Positions 10,446 through 21,215 of a stretch of 64,000 nucleotides of DNA are shown here, piece by piece (the stretch's first letter is position 1; every line of letters starts with the position of its first letter). Source of the stretch: Archivesica marissinica (lineage: Eukaryota; Mollusca; Bivalvia; Venerida; Vesicomyidae); assembly GCA_014843695.1 (NCBI GenBank), contig CM026391.1:19544871-19608870 (forward strand), written 5' to 3'. Below the pieces are notes generated by a model. It ran no database searches and was not told the origin of the DNA. It saw nothing but the letters and a program-made list of their open reading frames with translations. The position numbers and the translations under genes are program-made.

Positions 10446-11040
10446 TCTCATTACATGGTGACTTTGATCTTGATGCTCACCGTGTGATGGCAGCCATTGA
10501 ACATGTGCAGTGAGTAGATGTACGCACACACCTTGACACACTAATTGACAGCTTAATTTGCTCTGCCCAATATTACACCATGCCTAAGGCTATGGTCTGC
10601 ACAGCCTCAACATGACTGTACATTGAGCTCCACTATGTGAGTTGTACAACTCAGTACCACGGGGAGCGAGCGTCTAATATAACTGTTTAACCCTTTCAAC
10701 CCCACAGGCCTCTAAATAGGCTTATGAAAAGTGCAGATCCAGTGAGTTTACAAACTCACACAAACTAATTATGCACAGCTGTTATTGGGCCTGTGAACTA
10801 ACTATAAATACCCAGCCTCATTTAGACATGCTCCAACATGAACATGTCAATATATGCTTCTCAAACTTAATCAAAGATGATTTTTTCCTAGAAGCTAAAG
10901 GCAGACCAATTTCTCATATCCTAGACAAAGACAGACCTTATTATTGCAGATAAAGAGGCCTTTTATTCTCCTAGTAACTACCCAAAAACAGAAGGCTCCT
11001 CCCCAGGGTTTTATATTCAATCTCTGACCAAGTATTTTTC
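10446..11040. other. Unassigned spacer with a T2 fragment
   Basis: A reverse T2 terminus (TTTAACCCTTTCAACCCCAC) and part of its hairpin arm lie at about 10687-10745. The rest has no recognised content. The small ORF at 10771-10953 shows no domain I can name. Confidence 0.5.
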
Positions 11041-11042
11041 AT

Positions 11043-11733
11043 TGAACAAAAAGCAACACAATGATTTCCCTGTTATTGCCTAAACTAGCCTGAATTAGCA
11101 ATTCTAGTGCCTCAGTAATACTTATGAAAAGCAACACAATGATTTCCCCATTATTGCCTAAACTAGCCTGAATTAGCAATTCTATAGGATTTTCCTAGGA
11201 TCACATTTGAGCCCAAGATTCCTAGGATATTCCTAAGAAATGTTGACTGAAATATCTTAGGATTCCTAGGACCTAGGAATTCCTTGTCCTAGGAATCCTA
11301 AGATATTCCTGTTTCAATACCAGCAAGGAATCCTTGGATTTTCCTAGGATCCCATGTATCATTTGAGGCTGAGATTCCTAGGAGATTCCTAGGATATTCC
11401 TAACAAATTTTGACAAGGGTAGTGCCACAGTAATACTTATGAAAAGTAACACAATGATGTCCCTGTACTATTGCCTAAAATAGCCTGAATTAGCAATTCT
11501 AGTGCCGCAGTAATACTTATGAAAAGCAACACAATGATTTCCCTGTACTATTGCCTGAATTAGCAATTCTAGTGCCGCAGTAATACTTATGAAAAGCAAC
11601 ACAATGATTTCCCTGTACTATTGCCTGAATTAGCAATTCTAGTGCCGCAGTAATACTTATGAAAAGCAACACAATGATTTCCCTGTACTATTGCCTGAAT
11701 TAGCAATTCTAGTGCCGCAGTAATACTTATGAT
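11043..11733. repeat. Minisatellite, about 70-bp unit, 6-7 copies
   Basis: The unit contains AAAAGCAACACAATGATTTC, then CTGAATTAGCAATTCTAGTG and CAGTAATACTTATG. The first two units include an extra CTAAACTAGC. After the second unit a CCTAGG-rich palindromic insert (11178-11415) interrupts the array, which then continues. Confidence 0.92.
11178..11415. mobile_element. CCTAGG-rich imperfect palindrome inserted in array
   Basis: The segment is dense in TTCCTAGGAT, AGATTCCTAGGA and their complements (TAGGAATCCTAAGATATTCC). It has a near-symmetric centre around GGACCTAGGAATTCC. The surrounding 70-bp units resume beyond it, so it behaves as an insertion or a local expansion of a palindrome. Confidence 0.65.
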
Positions 11734-12275
11734 TGGGGTGGCAACGAATATTTGCTCGGACGTCCGAATATATTCGGAAAAATGTTTTTATTTGCAAAAA
11801 TGCACACGAAGCAGTTGCCTCGGTTAAAATTTCCAAAAGCAAAAAAAAAAATGGAAAAAAAAATAATATGCAAAATAATATCCCTTTGCTGTATAAAATG
11901 TTGACTGCTAGAGAGCTGAATGGTCAGTACATAATTATACGTCTAAACTCATTAAATCAGAAAAAGCAGGAAATCACTTCTTTCAAGGGGAAACATGCCC
12001 CCGGACCCCCCCTAGATTGCCTCGGTGTTGAACTTTGTCTCTGGCTACGGTACCAATCAGATACGTTGTTTTCTTCTGAAACCATCATAAAACCTTCCAA
12101 TACAAAAGAAATCGCCACAGGATGTGTGAAAAACAGACGGATATGTAGTCCAGTGGTAACACAGGCGTTATAATTCTGTATACTGTATAACATGGTTTCA
12201 TAGAGTAAAACTAGTCTGACTTGCGAACAATGTATATGAAACCGTGGCCGACATGGTAGGAAATATTATATATCA
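11734..12275. other. Spacer with an S3 head fragment
   Basis: An S3 A-box fragment (ACGGATATGTAGTCCAGTGG then TAACAC) lies at 12134-12164 on the plus strand, without the rest of the SINE. The preceding poly-A-rich stretch (about 11840-11870) and the 146-residue ORF across it show no recognised domain. Confidence 0.5.
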
Positions 12276-12818
12276 ACCCTGGTGAACGTGGAACAACTCG
12301 TAGTGCAACCCTGGTGAACGTGCAACTATGTGGAACAACTCGTAGTGCAACCCTGGTGAACGTGCAACTATGTGGAACAACTCGTAGTGCAACCCTGGTG
12401 AACGTGCAACTATGTGGAACAACTAGTAGTGCAACCCTGGTGAACGTGCAACTATGTGGAACAACTCGTAGTGCAACCCTGGTGAACGTGCAACTATGTG
12501 GAACAACTCGTAGTGCAACCCTGGTGAACGTGCAACTACGTGGAACAACTAGTAGTGCAACCCTGGTGAACGTGCAACTATGTGGAACAACGCGTAGTGC
12601 AACCCTGGTGAACGTGCAACTATGTGGAACAACTCGTAGTGCAACCCTGGTGAACGTGCAACTACGTGGAACAACTCGTAGTGCAACCCTGGTGAACGTG
12701 CAACTACGTGGAACAACTCGTAGTGCAACCCTGGTGAACGTGCAACTACGTGGAACAACTCGTAGTGCAACCCTGGTGAACGTGCAACTATGTGGAACAA
12801 CTCGTAGTGCAAACGTGT
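12276..12818. repeat. Minisatellite, 42-bp unit, about 13 copies
   Basis: The unit is AACCCTGGTGAACGTGCAAC then TATGTGGAACAACTCGTAGT and GC. Variation is limited to TAT/TAC and CTC/CTA/CGC positions. The period is a multiple of three (14 codons), so it stays open in several frames on both strands. The flanks give no splice, signal or domain evidence for a gene. Confidence 0.96.
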
Positions 12819-13153
12819 ATTTGGGGCGAAACGACCTGGGACCTGGGACCATAATTACACACAATCAAAGCATCTTACATGTAATGAAAACAAAACAACA
12901 ATATATTAGAATTTAATTTGAATAGAGCTTGTTATTTTTATATGATTATTATTTAGTATTTAGTAGTTGCCCGCCCCTTCCCATCATACAATGAGGGTTC
13001 GGCCGCAGTGACCCCTAAGTCGACCCAGAAAAACCACCAATCACTTTTATTATAACTGGCGTTTGTGAAGATTTACCAATAACCATTGTTATCACAAACA
13101 GTTTTCATCAAACTATGACTGTTGACCAAGTGCAACAAACATATACAGCGTAT
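12819..13153. other. Unassigned spacer
   Basis: Non-repetitive, AT-rich sequence with no ORF of note and no recognised family. Confidence 0.4.
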
Positions 13154-13394
13154 TTAACCCTTTGCCTGCTTAGTAAATAAAATCACATTTGCAAACAACA
13201 TAGAACCAGATCATCCGCAGCATCTAATCAGGATCTATGTTGTTTGCTGTTCACCCAAGTGTTTTAGCTCCACTATCCGAATAGCAAACAGCATAGAGCC
13301 TGATCAGATAGCATAGAATTCTGATCTATATCTATCTGATATATATGCTGTTTGCAAAAGTGATTTTATCTGCCACTAGCGTGCAAATGGTTAA
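13154..13394. mobile_element. MITE T4, full length (241 bp)
   Basis: TTAACCCTTTGCCTGC at the left and GTGCAAATGGTTAA at the right flank two hairpins. The first is ACATAGAACCAGATCATCC with ATCAGGATCTATGTTGTTTG. The second is AAACAGCATAGAGCCTGATC with a diverged partner. TTAA occurs at both edges. Confidence 0.85.
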
Positions 13395-13544
13395 TTTGTT
13401 AACTACGCATGGGCAGGTCCAGATAAAACACTGATCAACAACATTCATTGCTCAAACATACATGTTATATTTATATAAATTTCACCTGAATCAACAGATA
13501 CAAGAAACATCATGTGGCGTGTGTACATTCGGTTATTTGAAAAT

Positions 13545-14337
13545 ATCACTGTATGCTATTTTTAGATTTATTGATCAATGTCCAGCTCACATAAGTGTTT
13601 CACTGTATGCTATTTTTAGATTTATTGATCAATGTCCAGCTCACATAAGTTTATCACTGTATGCTATTTTTAGATTTATTGATTAATGTCCTGGGCCCCA
13701 GGTTATAAAATTTTTCTCAGATCTCAAACTCGAACTCAAGTGATTTGATTGGTCGATTCTGATGTTTACACTCATCTGAATCAATCAGAAGCTCGAGACC
13801 GAGTTTGAAATTTGAGAACAGTTTTATAACCTCGGAGCCAGCTCACATAAGTATTTCACTGTATGCTATTTTTAGATTTATTGATCAATGTCCAGCTCAC
13901 ATAAGTATTTCACTGTATGCTATTTTTAGATTTATTGATCAATGTCCAGCTCACATAAGCATTTCACTGTATGCTATTTTTAGATTTATTGATCAATGTC
14001 CAGCTCACATAAGTGTTTCACTGTATGCTATTTTTAGATTTATTGATTAATGTCCAGCTCACATAAGTATTTCACTGTATGCTATTTTTAGATTTATTGA
14101 TCAATGTCCAGCTCACATAAGTTATCACTGTATGCTATTTTTAAATTTATTGATTAATGTCCAGCTCACATAAGTATTTCACTGTATGCTATTTCTAGAT
14201 TTATTGATCAATGTCCAGCTCACATAAGTGTTTCACTGTATGCTATTTTTAGATTTATTGATCAATGTCCAGCGCACATAAGTATTTCACTGTATGCTAT
14301 TTTTAGATTTATTGATCAATGTCCAGCTCACATAATT
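13545..14337. repeat. Minisatellite, 54-bp unit, about 11 copies, interrupted
   Basis: The unit is TTTCACTGTATGCTATTTTT, then AGATTTATTGATCAATGTCC and AGCTCACATAAGTG. It is broken once at 13690-13841 by an inverted-repeat insertion inside the GTCC|AGCTC step. The 54-bp period is divisible by three, giving spurious ORFs. Confidence 0.95.
13690..13841. mobile_element. Short inverted-repeat element inserted in the array
   Basis: The left end GGTTATAAAATTTTTCTCAG then ATCTCAAACTCGAACTCAA is mirrored on the right by CTCGAGACCGAGTTTGAAAT then TTGAGAACAGTTTTATAACC. It is about 150 bp, non-coding and foldback-like. The host array continues on both sides. Confidence 0.8.
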
Positions 14338-14564
14338 TGAAATGTGTTCAGATTTATTACCTACGCTAATGAGGTTTGTGGTTTTGTCTCCGTTTTGTTT
14401 GTTTATCTGCTCGCAGCATTTACGCAAAATGTCATACATTTTCCTGAAATTTGGTGGAAGGGTGGGTCTCGGGTCACAAACCAATTACTTTTTGGAGGCA
14501 ATCCGGATCTAGTTTTATACACATTTTACGAATTAACTGGGTAAAGCAGAAATACATAGTGAGA

Positions 14565-14660
14565 CAATAAAATTACAAAATATAAAGGGAGATAATAAAA
14601 TTACAAAATATAAAGAGATAATAAAATTACAAAAAATAAAAGGAGATAATTAAATAAACA
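14565..14660. repeat. Short minisatellite, about 27-bp unit, 4 copies
   Basis: GAGATAATAAAATTACAAAA followed by TATAAAG repeats with small length changes. The 14338-14564 and 14661-14850 stretches around it contain nothing I recognise. Confidence 0.85.
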
Positions 14661-14854
14661 TACAGTGAGTTATATACTTAAATAAATGAATATTTTAATA
14701 TAATATATGCATAGTGTACTTGTATTTTACAAATATAAAATCACAGTTTCAAATCTTTTCTAATTTCTTTGATTTATTTACCCAAGAGCTTCTTGTCTGC
14801 AGGTTTATATTATTTATTTATAGGTAGGGACATTTCAGGGTCCTCCCCACAGAC

Positions 14855-15110
14855 GGATATGTAGTCCAGTGGTAACACGCTGGACTGGTAATCCAGGGAT
14901 CGCAGGGTCTTTCAGATGGGACGTTAAACCGAGGTCTCGTGTCAGTGCTTTACACCGTGCACGTAAAAGAACCAGAGGAGATTCTGGAATGGGTCTCTGT
15001 CTGTATCATGCACTATCCTCCAAAATCTAAAATAACTAATCTCTTCAGGAGGCGTCGCTCATATGGGCAACCGGTAGCGACGATAAATAAACGTAAAAAA
15101 CAAAACAAGG
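14855..15110 (+). mobile_element. SINE S3, internally deleted
   Basis: The head GTAGTCCAGTGGTAACACGC and anticodon stem CTGGA/TCCAG are intact. The copy then jumps from GGATCGCAGG to GTCTTTCAGATGGGA, losing the B-box and neighbouring sequence. The tail ends CGATAAATAAACGTAAAA. This copy should be unable to drive Pol III transcription. Confidence 0.87.
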
Positions 15111-15185
15111 GTCCTCCCCTACGCTCGCCCACATGGTTAGCCGGAGGCGAGGGTAATTAAGCTCAATCATCATCAGGGTCCTCTA

Positions 15186-15465
15186 ATCTGTAGTCCAGTG
15201 GTTAACACGCTAGATTGGTACTCCAGGGATCGCAGGTTCAATCCCCCCGTCTGACCCTAATAAAATTAACAGTCTTTCAGATGGAACTTTAAACCGAGGT
15301 CTCGTGTTGGTGCTTTACACCGTGCACGTAAAAGAACCAGAGGAGACTCTGGAATGGGTATCTGTCTGTATCATTGCTCTAAAAATCTAAAATGACTAAT
15401 CTCTTCAGGAGGCGTCGCTCATATGGGCAACCGGTTGTGACGATAAATAAACGTAAAACACACAC
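15186..15465 (+). mobile_element. SINE S3, full length
   Basis: The head is CTGTAGTCCAGTGGTTAACA with B-box GGTTCAATCCCCC. The body follows in order through TCTTTCAGATGGAACTTTAA, ACACCGTGCACGTAAAAGAA and AATCTCTTCAGGAGGCGTCG to the tail GACGATAAATAAACGTAAAA. It lies 80 bp downstream of another S3 in the same direction. Confidence 0.9.
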
Positions 15466-15694
15466 ACCCACATGAGAATAAAATTACCATTTAAATGGTA
15501 GGGAATATTACAGGAATTACACACAATTGACAGAAATAGAAAGAGATGCTTGGAGAACTGTATGGTGGCAGATGTTTGCATCATTAACACTGAGATTTCA
15601 TTAATATCTGCAGAATGAAATGTTTCCTGAAGTACCTCAGGCTGGGAGTGTTGCTAATATGGGTTCTTCATTGATCACAGTGCATGACTTATTT
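15466..15694. other. Unassigned spacer
   Basis: Short AT-rich stretch; no feature was recognised. Confidence 0.4.
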
Positions 15695-15870
15695 CATTAA
15701 CCCTTTCAACACCATTGACCTCTAAATAGGCTTACAAAAAAGTGTAGATCCAGATGAGCTGGCTCGTGATGAGCCATCTCATCAGGATCTGCACTTTTTG
15801 TCAGTAATATTGTCACGAGCCGGCTCATCGAGATCTGCACCTTTTGCCCGTAATATTGTCACGTTTGGAC
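15695..15870 (-). mobile_element. MITE T2, partial
   Basis: It begins TTAACCCTTTCAACACC and contains both hairpin arms. The second arm is then repeated (CACGAGCCGGCTCATC, then GATCTGCACCTTTTGCC). It breaks off in the T2 interior before the other terminus. Confidence 0.8.
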
Positions 15871-15892
15871 TAAATTCCTTTTAATTTTGCTA

Positions 15893-16135
15893 AAGAACGT
15901 AAAAGAACCAGAAGAGACTCTGGAATGGGTCTCTGTCTGTATCATTGCAATATCCTCCAAAAAACTAAAATAACTCTCTTCAGGAGGTATCACTCATATG
16001 GGCAACCATGCACAGCACCGACACAAGACACAAGACCTTGGTTTAAAGTCCCATCTGAAAGACTGTTAATTTTATTAGGGTCAGACAGGGGATCGAACCA
16101 CTGTGTGTTAACCACTGGACTACGTATACGTCTGT
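15893..16135. mobile_element. Head-to-head S3 chimera
   Basis: The first half (about 15893-16008) is the 3' half of S3 on the plus strand. At GGGCAACC the sequence switches to the 5' half of S3 on the minus strand (GCACCGACACAAG, CCCATCTGAAAGACTG, B-box complement GGGGATCGAACC). One inversion, or two opposed fragments, explains it. Confidence 0.8.
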
Positions 16136-16527
16136 TTTTCTAGATGCGTTTTCAAGAGATGGCCTATGACACTACAGTGTTATGTATATCTGTGTGAAGC
16201 AAAATAAGCTCATGCTAACATTCTTATTCTAATTTTAAGTTGAACAATTTGTGTTACCATGGAAACTGAATATCAAGTTTTGTGTACAATGTCACACTTT
16301 TTAGGTTGTATCTACTAGGATACTATTAATGTATTATTTATCAGATATTCAGAAGATTTCATGTAGATATTGTGATATAAGGAAATGTAATCTACATATA
16401 ATAGTGATCAATTCCATACAGATAGCAATGTTGTTAATGCAATATGGAGATTGTAGGGGATATATAATTAAGAAATAATGTTTGTCTTTCAGTTATTTAT
16501 TAACGAATGAAATATGGTCTGGAGTTC
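16136..16527. other. Unassigned spacer
   Basis: AT-rich and non-repetitive; nothing was recognised on either strand. Confidence 0.4.
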
Positions 16528-16822
16528 TGACACGAAGGAATTAAACACACAGGACGATGACACGAAGGAATTAAACACGCAGGACAATGACACGAAGGAA
16601 TTAAACACACAGGACGATGACACGAAGGAATTAAACACACAGGACGATGACACGAAGGAATTAAACATGCAGGACAATGACACGAAGGAATTAAACACAC
16701 AGGACGATGACACAAAGGAATTAAACATGCAGGACAATGACACGAAAGAATTAAACACGCAGGACGATGACACGAAGGAATTAAACATGCAGGACAATGA
16801 CACATAGGAATTAAACACGCAG
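16528..16822. repeat. Minisatellite, 30-bp unit, about 10 copies
   Basis: The unit GACACGAAGGAATTAAACAC then ACAGGACGAT alternates with versions bearing GCAGGACAAT. The 30-bp period gives open frames on both strands. Confidence 0.95.
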
Positions 16823-17217
16823 GCCGACAAGGCCTAAGTGGTTAATTCTAGTGCTCAGAGTGACAAACCATGTTTTAATCGACTATAATACAAATATTAT
16901 TCCGATAACATGATCAAGATATCTAAAAGCACAGTTGCTGGTGTTACTTCTTACGAGGAAATGAGACGTCACAAAAATACAAAAAATACTAGTAAAATGA
17001 CGTTATGTGTGGCATCACACGCTATTCAATACTTTACTGCAGACTTAAAAACGGTAAATCCCTCCTTTGTGTAAATTATACAGTCAAAATACCGATCCAT
17101 GATAGAATTATATATACAACACACATTTACATAACACTTAAGTGGACGTCGAGATATTTCAAGGAAACATTTCTGCAACATTTTTTGCCAGTTTGTTGCA
17201 ACAATTAATTTGTTTGT
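16823..17217. other. Spacer with a possible S6 fragment
   Basis: GGCCTAAGTGGTTAATTCTA followed by GTGCTCAGAGTGAC at about 16830-16865 resembles the S6 3' region. The rest is unassigned. Confidence 0.45.
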
Positions 17218-17705
17218 TTTTGGAGTTTAACTGTTTCCCTCATAGAAGCACCTCTTGACGCCATTACCGATATGACATACATTAACCCGTTCCCTCATAG
17301 AAGCACCTCTTGATGCCATTACCGATACGACATACATTAACCCTTTCCCACATTGACAATGTATTGGCCAAACCAATGTTCATTAACCCTTTCCCTCATA
17401 GAAGCACCCCTTGACGCCATTACCGATATGACATACATTAACCCGTTCCCTCATAGAAGCACCTCTTGACGCCATTACCGATACGACATACATTAACCCT
17501 TTCCCACATTGACAATGTATTGGCCAAACCAATGTTCATTAACCCTTTCCCTCATAGAAGCACCCCTTGACGCCATTACCGATATGACATACATTGACAA
17601 TGTATTAGCCAAACCAATGTTCATTAACCCTTTCCCTCATAGAAGCACCTCTTGACGTCATTACCAATACGACATGCATTGACAATGTAGTAGCCAAACC
17701 AATGT
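17218..17705. repeat. Tandem array made of MITE T1 termini
   Basis: Units start TTAACCCTTTCCCTCATAGA and run on through AGCACCTCTTGACGCCATTA and CGATATGACATACA. Some alternate with CCCACATTGACAATGTATTG then GCCAAACCAATGTTC. All of this is the reverse complement of the right half of T1, repeated about seven times before the element continues into its interior at 17706. Confidence 0.88.
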
Positions 17706-18046
17706 TCATAATAAAGGCCAGAATCACATGTAGTTCCAGTAATTTCTATGGAGGTGGGATAGACATGGCGACTACTTATCCACATCATGATAGCTAAATG
17801 GCTGTCGTTTGTATGGAGATATACTAGTATATTAACCTAAATATCTATGTAGTACCAGTAATATCTATGGAGGTGGGATAGATATGGCGACTACCTATCC
17901 ACTGCATGATAGCTAATTGGATGTCGTTTGTATGGAGATATAATAGTATATTAACCTAAATCTCTATGAAGGAAAGGGTTAAATGGCTGCCGTTTGTATG
18001 GAGATATAATAGTATATTAACCTAAATCTCTATGAAGGAAAGGGTT
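17706..18046 (-). mobile_element. MITE T1 interior and far end, with duplications
   Basis: The T1 interior (AAAGGCCAGAATCACATGTA, GGAGGTGGGATAGACATGGC) appears twice. The far end CTCTATGAAGGAAAGGGTTAA also appears twice. Both halves of this T1 copy have therefore expanded in tandem. Confidence 0.8.
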
Positions 18047-18084
18047 AAAGTCAGCTTAAAAACAGCTTTATTGCGACTTCAGCT

Positions 18085-18172
18085 ATTCTTTGTGGAGGAT
18101 GGAAGACCCTGGGTGTCCATCCGAGCAGTATTTCCGGCACAGACGGGTAACCAGTAGAACCACAATGCTACC
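18085..18172 (-). mobile_element. SINE S4 fragment
   Basis: GTGGAGGATGGAAGACCCTG, GGCACAGACGGGTAACCAGT and AGAACCAC match the S4 middle. No tRNA head remains. Confidence 0.6.
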
Positions 18173-18294
18173 TTTGACAAGATCAGACCTCTTTACAGTG
18201 CATTTTAAATCTCTGTACTTCAGCCAACGTTTCTGGAATATGATAATTTCGCTCCAAGAATAGCCTGTTACTATTTTTAGATTCTAAAATTGTA

Positions 18295-18845
18295 TCAGTG
18301 ACATAGTACATGGCTGATATCTAGCACATGATTGATATCTAGCACATGGCTGATATATAGCATATGGTTTATATCTAGCACATACTTGATATCTAGCACA
18401 TACTTGATATCTAGCACATGGCTGATAACTAGGACATGGCTGATATATAGCATATGGTTTATATCTAGCACATACTTGATATCTAGCACATACTTGATAT
18501 CTAGCACATACTTGATATCTAGCACATGGCTGATAACTAGGACATGGTTGATATATAGCACATACTTGATATCTAGCACATGATTGATATTTAGTACATG
18601 GTTGACAATCTAGCACATGGTTGATATCTAGCACATGATTGATATCTAGCATGTGGTTGATATCTAGCTAGTGGTTGATGTGGTTGATATCTAGCAGGTG
18701 GTTGATGTGGTTGATATCTAGCATGTGGTTGATATCTAGCATGTGGTTGATATCTAGCACATGGTTGATATCTAGCACATGGTTGATATCTAGCACATGG
18801 TTGATATCTAGCACATGGTTGATAATCTAGCACATAGTTAATGCT
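18295..18845. repeat. Minisatellite, 18-bp unit, about 30 copies
   Basis: The unit TGATATCTAGCACATGGT occurs with CATAC, CATGG and TGTGG variants. One half is organised in longer blocks that include CTGATAACTAGGACATGG. The 18-bp period leaves frames open on both strands. Confidence 0.95.
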
Positions 18846-19226
18846 ATGCAACACATTCACTCTCCTAAGGACTGTAAGAAGTGTTTGGCTTTCTGACAAA
18901 CAGAGAAACTTCAGGTTGCATCAATATATTACAATCTGCCCAGAACAATTTGCTCCAGATCTACCTCCGTTACATAACCAGAACAACCTGCCCTGAACAT
19001 TGCTGCTGTTTTACATTGGTTCAAACACATTCTGTAATTAGATTAGCACATGGCATAGATTGTAGAACAATTTACAACCTAGCAGTTAATTACAGGCAAT
19101 TAGAAGATTATGCAGATTTCATTCAGCATGTGCAGTTCACATCTACTGCATTTCCCAGCTGCAGTGTTTATAACCCTCAAAATGCTAATCACCACTTTTT
19201 TTCTATCTAAGTTGATTTAACCTCCT
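18846..19226. other. Unassigned spacer with a 109-residue ORF
   Basis: The plus-strand ORF at 18881-19210 has many Cys and His residues but no motif or family I can name, and no splice or promoter evidence. I do not call it a gene. Confidence 0.35.
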
Positions 19227-19425
19227 ACTGGTTACCCATTTAAGGGATGTGCAGTTTACCTACAAACACCTTTCCTGGGCAGGCTCCAGTGGTTATTCCG
19301 GCTGGTGGTTCGTACGAGAAGATTTTTTAAGAATGTGCTATTTTTAGACAGCGACCATCTTGGATAACATAATGACGGGATTTTAACAATTATGTAATCA
19401 CCCACCTGCCAAAGTATCAAGACAG
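19227..19425. mobile_element. S5 fragment plus a dispersed unknown repeat
   Basis: 19227-19300 has S5 sequence (GGGATGTGCAGTTTACCTAC, ACCTTTCCTGGGCAGGCTCC). 19310-19425 is homologous to 44336-44456 (TTTTTAGACAGCGACCATCT against TTTTTAGATGGTTGCCATCT, then CCAAAGTATCA). The second may be the 3' end of a retroelement. Confidence 0.6.
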
Positions 19426-19666
19426 TTAACCCTTTCAACACCACAGACCTCAATATAGGCTTACAAAAAGTGTAGATCCAGATGAGCCGGCTCGTGATGA
19501 GCCGTCTCATCAGGATCTGCACTTTTTGCAAGTAGTATTACTAATTTTAGACAAAATTACCCATCTTGATAAATGAACTGGTCCGAATGTAATTTTCTTA
19601 TTCATTTATTGGTCTAAGAATATCATGGACCAGTCCATGTCAGTTACTTGGTGTTGAAAGAGTTAA
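19426..19666 (-). mobile_element. MITE T2, full length (241 bp)
   Basis: TTAACCCTTTCAACACCACA at the left and CTTGGTGTTGAAAGAGTTAA at the right, with TTAA at both ends and the internal hairpin intact. It has the same length as the copies at 3414 and 47169. Confidence 0.92.
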
Positions 19667-20119
19667 TGGCGGCTATAGAAACACTGGTTACTGAGGAGAC
19701 GACGTTTGAAAATGATCACGAATGACGGATGCAGGACCACAGACGATGGACGGACAGACACATTTGCTCAGTAGAGCTAACAAAACTACATCGATGATGA
19801 CAAAATGTGCATTTCCATTAAGCACACTTGGCAGCCCATCTGGAGTATCTTTGCTGACAAGACAAAAATACTATGCATCTGCCAATAAATATTACTGTGA
19901 CAAACAAGGGCATATCAAATTATTCCTCTGAACTGGCAGCACGCTGGTTCTCATGGGAAATCTAGGAGTGCTTCTCAATAATATCTATATACTTCCTGCA
20001 TTATGTAAATCATATCGTACATCCTTCATTATCTCTATCTATCAACAACAGGCACTACGGAAAAATACAAATTCTCTGAATTTTCTGACAAATTAACAGA
20101 AGATTGAATGATTTTCAAA
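19667..20119. other. Unassigned spacer
   Basis: Apparently unique sequence. The 69-residue ORF at 19722-19931 has no recognisable feature. Confidence 0.4.
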
Positions 20120-20700
20120 CTTCTTAGAGGGCAACTAAAGTTTGGCTTCAAGTCATTCAGTATAATCTTCTGGTATATTGACAAACTGTTCACTAAAGTC
20201 TGGCTTCAAGTCACTGGCATATTAACAGACTGATAGGTAACATCTGGCTTCAAGTCATTCAGTTTAATCTTCTGGCATATTCACAGATTGTTCACTAAAG
20301 TCTGGCTTCAAGTCATTCAGTATAATCTTCTGGTATATTGACAAACTGTTGACTAAAGTTTGGCTTCAAGTCATTCAGTATAATCTTCTGGCATATTCAC
20401 AGACTGTTTGTTCACTAAAGTCTGGCTTCAAGTCATTCAGTATAATCTTCTGGCAATTTGACAGACTGTTCACTAAAGTTGGCATCAAGTCATTCAGTAT
20501 AATCTTCTGGCAATTTGACAGACTGTTCACTAAAGTCTGGCTTCAAGTCATTCAGTATAATCTTCTGGTATATTGACAGACTGTTCACTAACGATTGGAT
20601 TCAAGTCATTCAATATAATAATCTGGCAATTTGACAGACTGTTCACTAAAGGCTGGCTTCAAGTTGTTCAGTATAATCTTCTGGCATATTGACAGACCAG
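20120..20700. repeat. Minisatellite, about 58-bp unit, about 10 copies
   Basis: The unit is TTCACTAAAGTCTGGCTTCA, then AGTCATTCAGTATAATCTTC and TGGCATATTGACAGACTG. There are frequent single-base changes and two shortened units, suggesting an older array. Confidence 0.93.
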
Positions 20701-20727
20701 TTAATGAATACATCACTGTGTGTCCAG

Positions 20728-21215
20728 TAGCCAGGGAAACACATGTTGGTCAATTCTTCCAGCATTGGTCTATCAGTCTACAAGACTATTCCAATTAGCA
20801 AGGGGGTAACGGCAGTACTGTGTTGGTCAATTCTCCCAGCATTGGTCTATCAGTCTACAAGACTATTCCAGTTAGCAAGGGGGCAACGGCAGTACTGTGT
20901 TGGTCAATTCTCCCAGCATTGGTCTATCAGTCTACAAGACTATTCCAATTAGCAAGGTGGTAACGGCAGCACTGTGTCGGTCAATTCTCCCAGCATTGAT
21001 CTATCAGTCTGTCTACAAGACTATTCCAATTAGCAAGGGGGTAACGGCAGACACTGTGTCGGTCAATTCTCGCATAATTGGTCTATCAGTCTATAAGACT
21101 ATTCCAATTAGCAAGGGGGTAACGGCAGTACTGTGTTGGTCAATTCTCACAGCATTGGTCTATCAGTCACCAAGACTAATCCAGATAGCAAGGTGGTAAC
21201 GGCAGCACTGTGTTG
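20728..21215. repeat. Minisatellite, about 77-bp unit, 6 copies
   Basis: The unit runs TGTTGGTCAATTCTCCCAGC, ATTGGTCTATCAGTCTACAA, GACTATTCCAATTAGCAAGG and GGGTAACGGCAGTAC. The final unit is truncated and leads directly into a shorter-period array. Confidence 0.94.

Noticed and set aside
18881..19210. 109-residue Cys/His-rich plus-strand ORF
   Set aside because: No recognisable domain, no supporting splice or promoter signal, and it starts inside a minisatellite edge.
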